IMG/VR virus record: IMGVR_UViG_3300038678_000107
Location: 1 to 37,910 of that record
DNA: 37,910 nt
DNA from: a virus
Strand: one strand, 5' to 3'
Shown here: positions 37,849 to 37,910 of the stretch, piece by piece
Layout of the letters: every line of letters starts with the position of its first letter
Numbering within the stretch: position 1 is the first letter of the stretch
Notes under the pieces: generated by a model
Seen by the model: only the letters and a program-made list of their open reading frames with translations
Databases searched by the model: none
Told to the model about the DNA's origin: nothing
Program-made: the position numbers and the translations under genes

Positions 37849-37910
37849 ATTAGACCACGGGAGCGTTAGCGTTAATAGCGACTGCGTCACACTTCTAGAA
37901 ACCCGTTTCT
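37849..37910 (-). promoter_or_regulatory. Cassette promoter P6, near right edge
   Basis: TGTGA (37891-37887), box CGCTAACGCTCCCGTG (37871-37856), -10 TCTAAT (37854-37849). Upstream GGATGTTC element is replaced by GGGTTTCT. The leader is the most diverged of the six. Confidence 0.55.

Noticed and set aside
1-37910. Signs of lysogeny or a mobile element
   Set aside because: No integrase, recombinase, CI-like repressor, transposase, attachment site or tRNA was found in the window, so a temperate lifestyle is not supported here. It is not excluded beyond the edges.

Overview
This window is part of a tailed-phage genome, or a closely related prophage-like contig. Every gene I can support is read from the minus strand. 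The large terminase, a very large portal, capsid, head-to-tail adaptor and tail-fibre genes are present. There is no tape-measure, sheath or tail-tube polymerisation gene, so a short-tailed (podovirus-like) virion is most likely. The lipoprotein, the M15 peptidoglycan peptidase, the Tat-type signal and the CRP/LacI-like promoter motifs point to a Gram-negative, probably proteobacterial host. No integrase, lysogeny repressor, tRNA or CRISPR array was seen. No DNA or RNA polymerase was seen either, so more of the genome probably lies beyond the window; the gene at the left edge is cut.

Layout, read in the direction of transcription (right to left). (1) 37910-31960: early region of small genes plus an SF1 helicase and a Cys-rich protein. 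At least six genes here are preceded by the same promoter cassette, and a candidate replication origin lies at about 32750-33015. (2) 31816-24178: a dense chain of small, mostly overlapping genes. They include Zn-binding, coiled-coil and tiny membrane proteins, a strong hairpin at 26107-26166, and an odd Tat-signal peptide carrying a capsid-like segment. (3) 23994-23212: an HExxHxxGxxH metallopeptidase-like gene with its own operator-like promoter, closed by a terminator. (4) 23130-1: the late operon. It runs terminase, two small genes, portal, two small genes, a GroES-like protein, an acidic coiled-coil scaffold candidate, a conserved protein, a decoration-like protein and the major capsid protein. 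A series of beta-rich virion proteins follows, then a Gly/Lys-rich repeat protein, an adaptor with a discoidin-like insert, a 1081-residue fibre, a lysis cassette, a second adaptor and a truncated beta-rich protein.

How it fits together: the right half looks like early takeover and replication functions under repeated, probably activator-dependent promoters. The left half makes, folds, packages and releases the virion from one late transcript.

The most unusual signals are these: (a) a six-copy promoter cassette combining a TGTGA-N6-TCACA-type (CRP-like) site placed for class II activation with a LacI-family-like palindrome between -35 and -10; (b) a 69-residue protein joining a twin-arginine signal to a segment resembling the phage's own major capsid protein; (c) an iteron, AT-rich and GA-rich origin candidate. 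Function calls rest on reading the translations and on remembered family features; no database search was possible.
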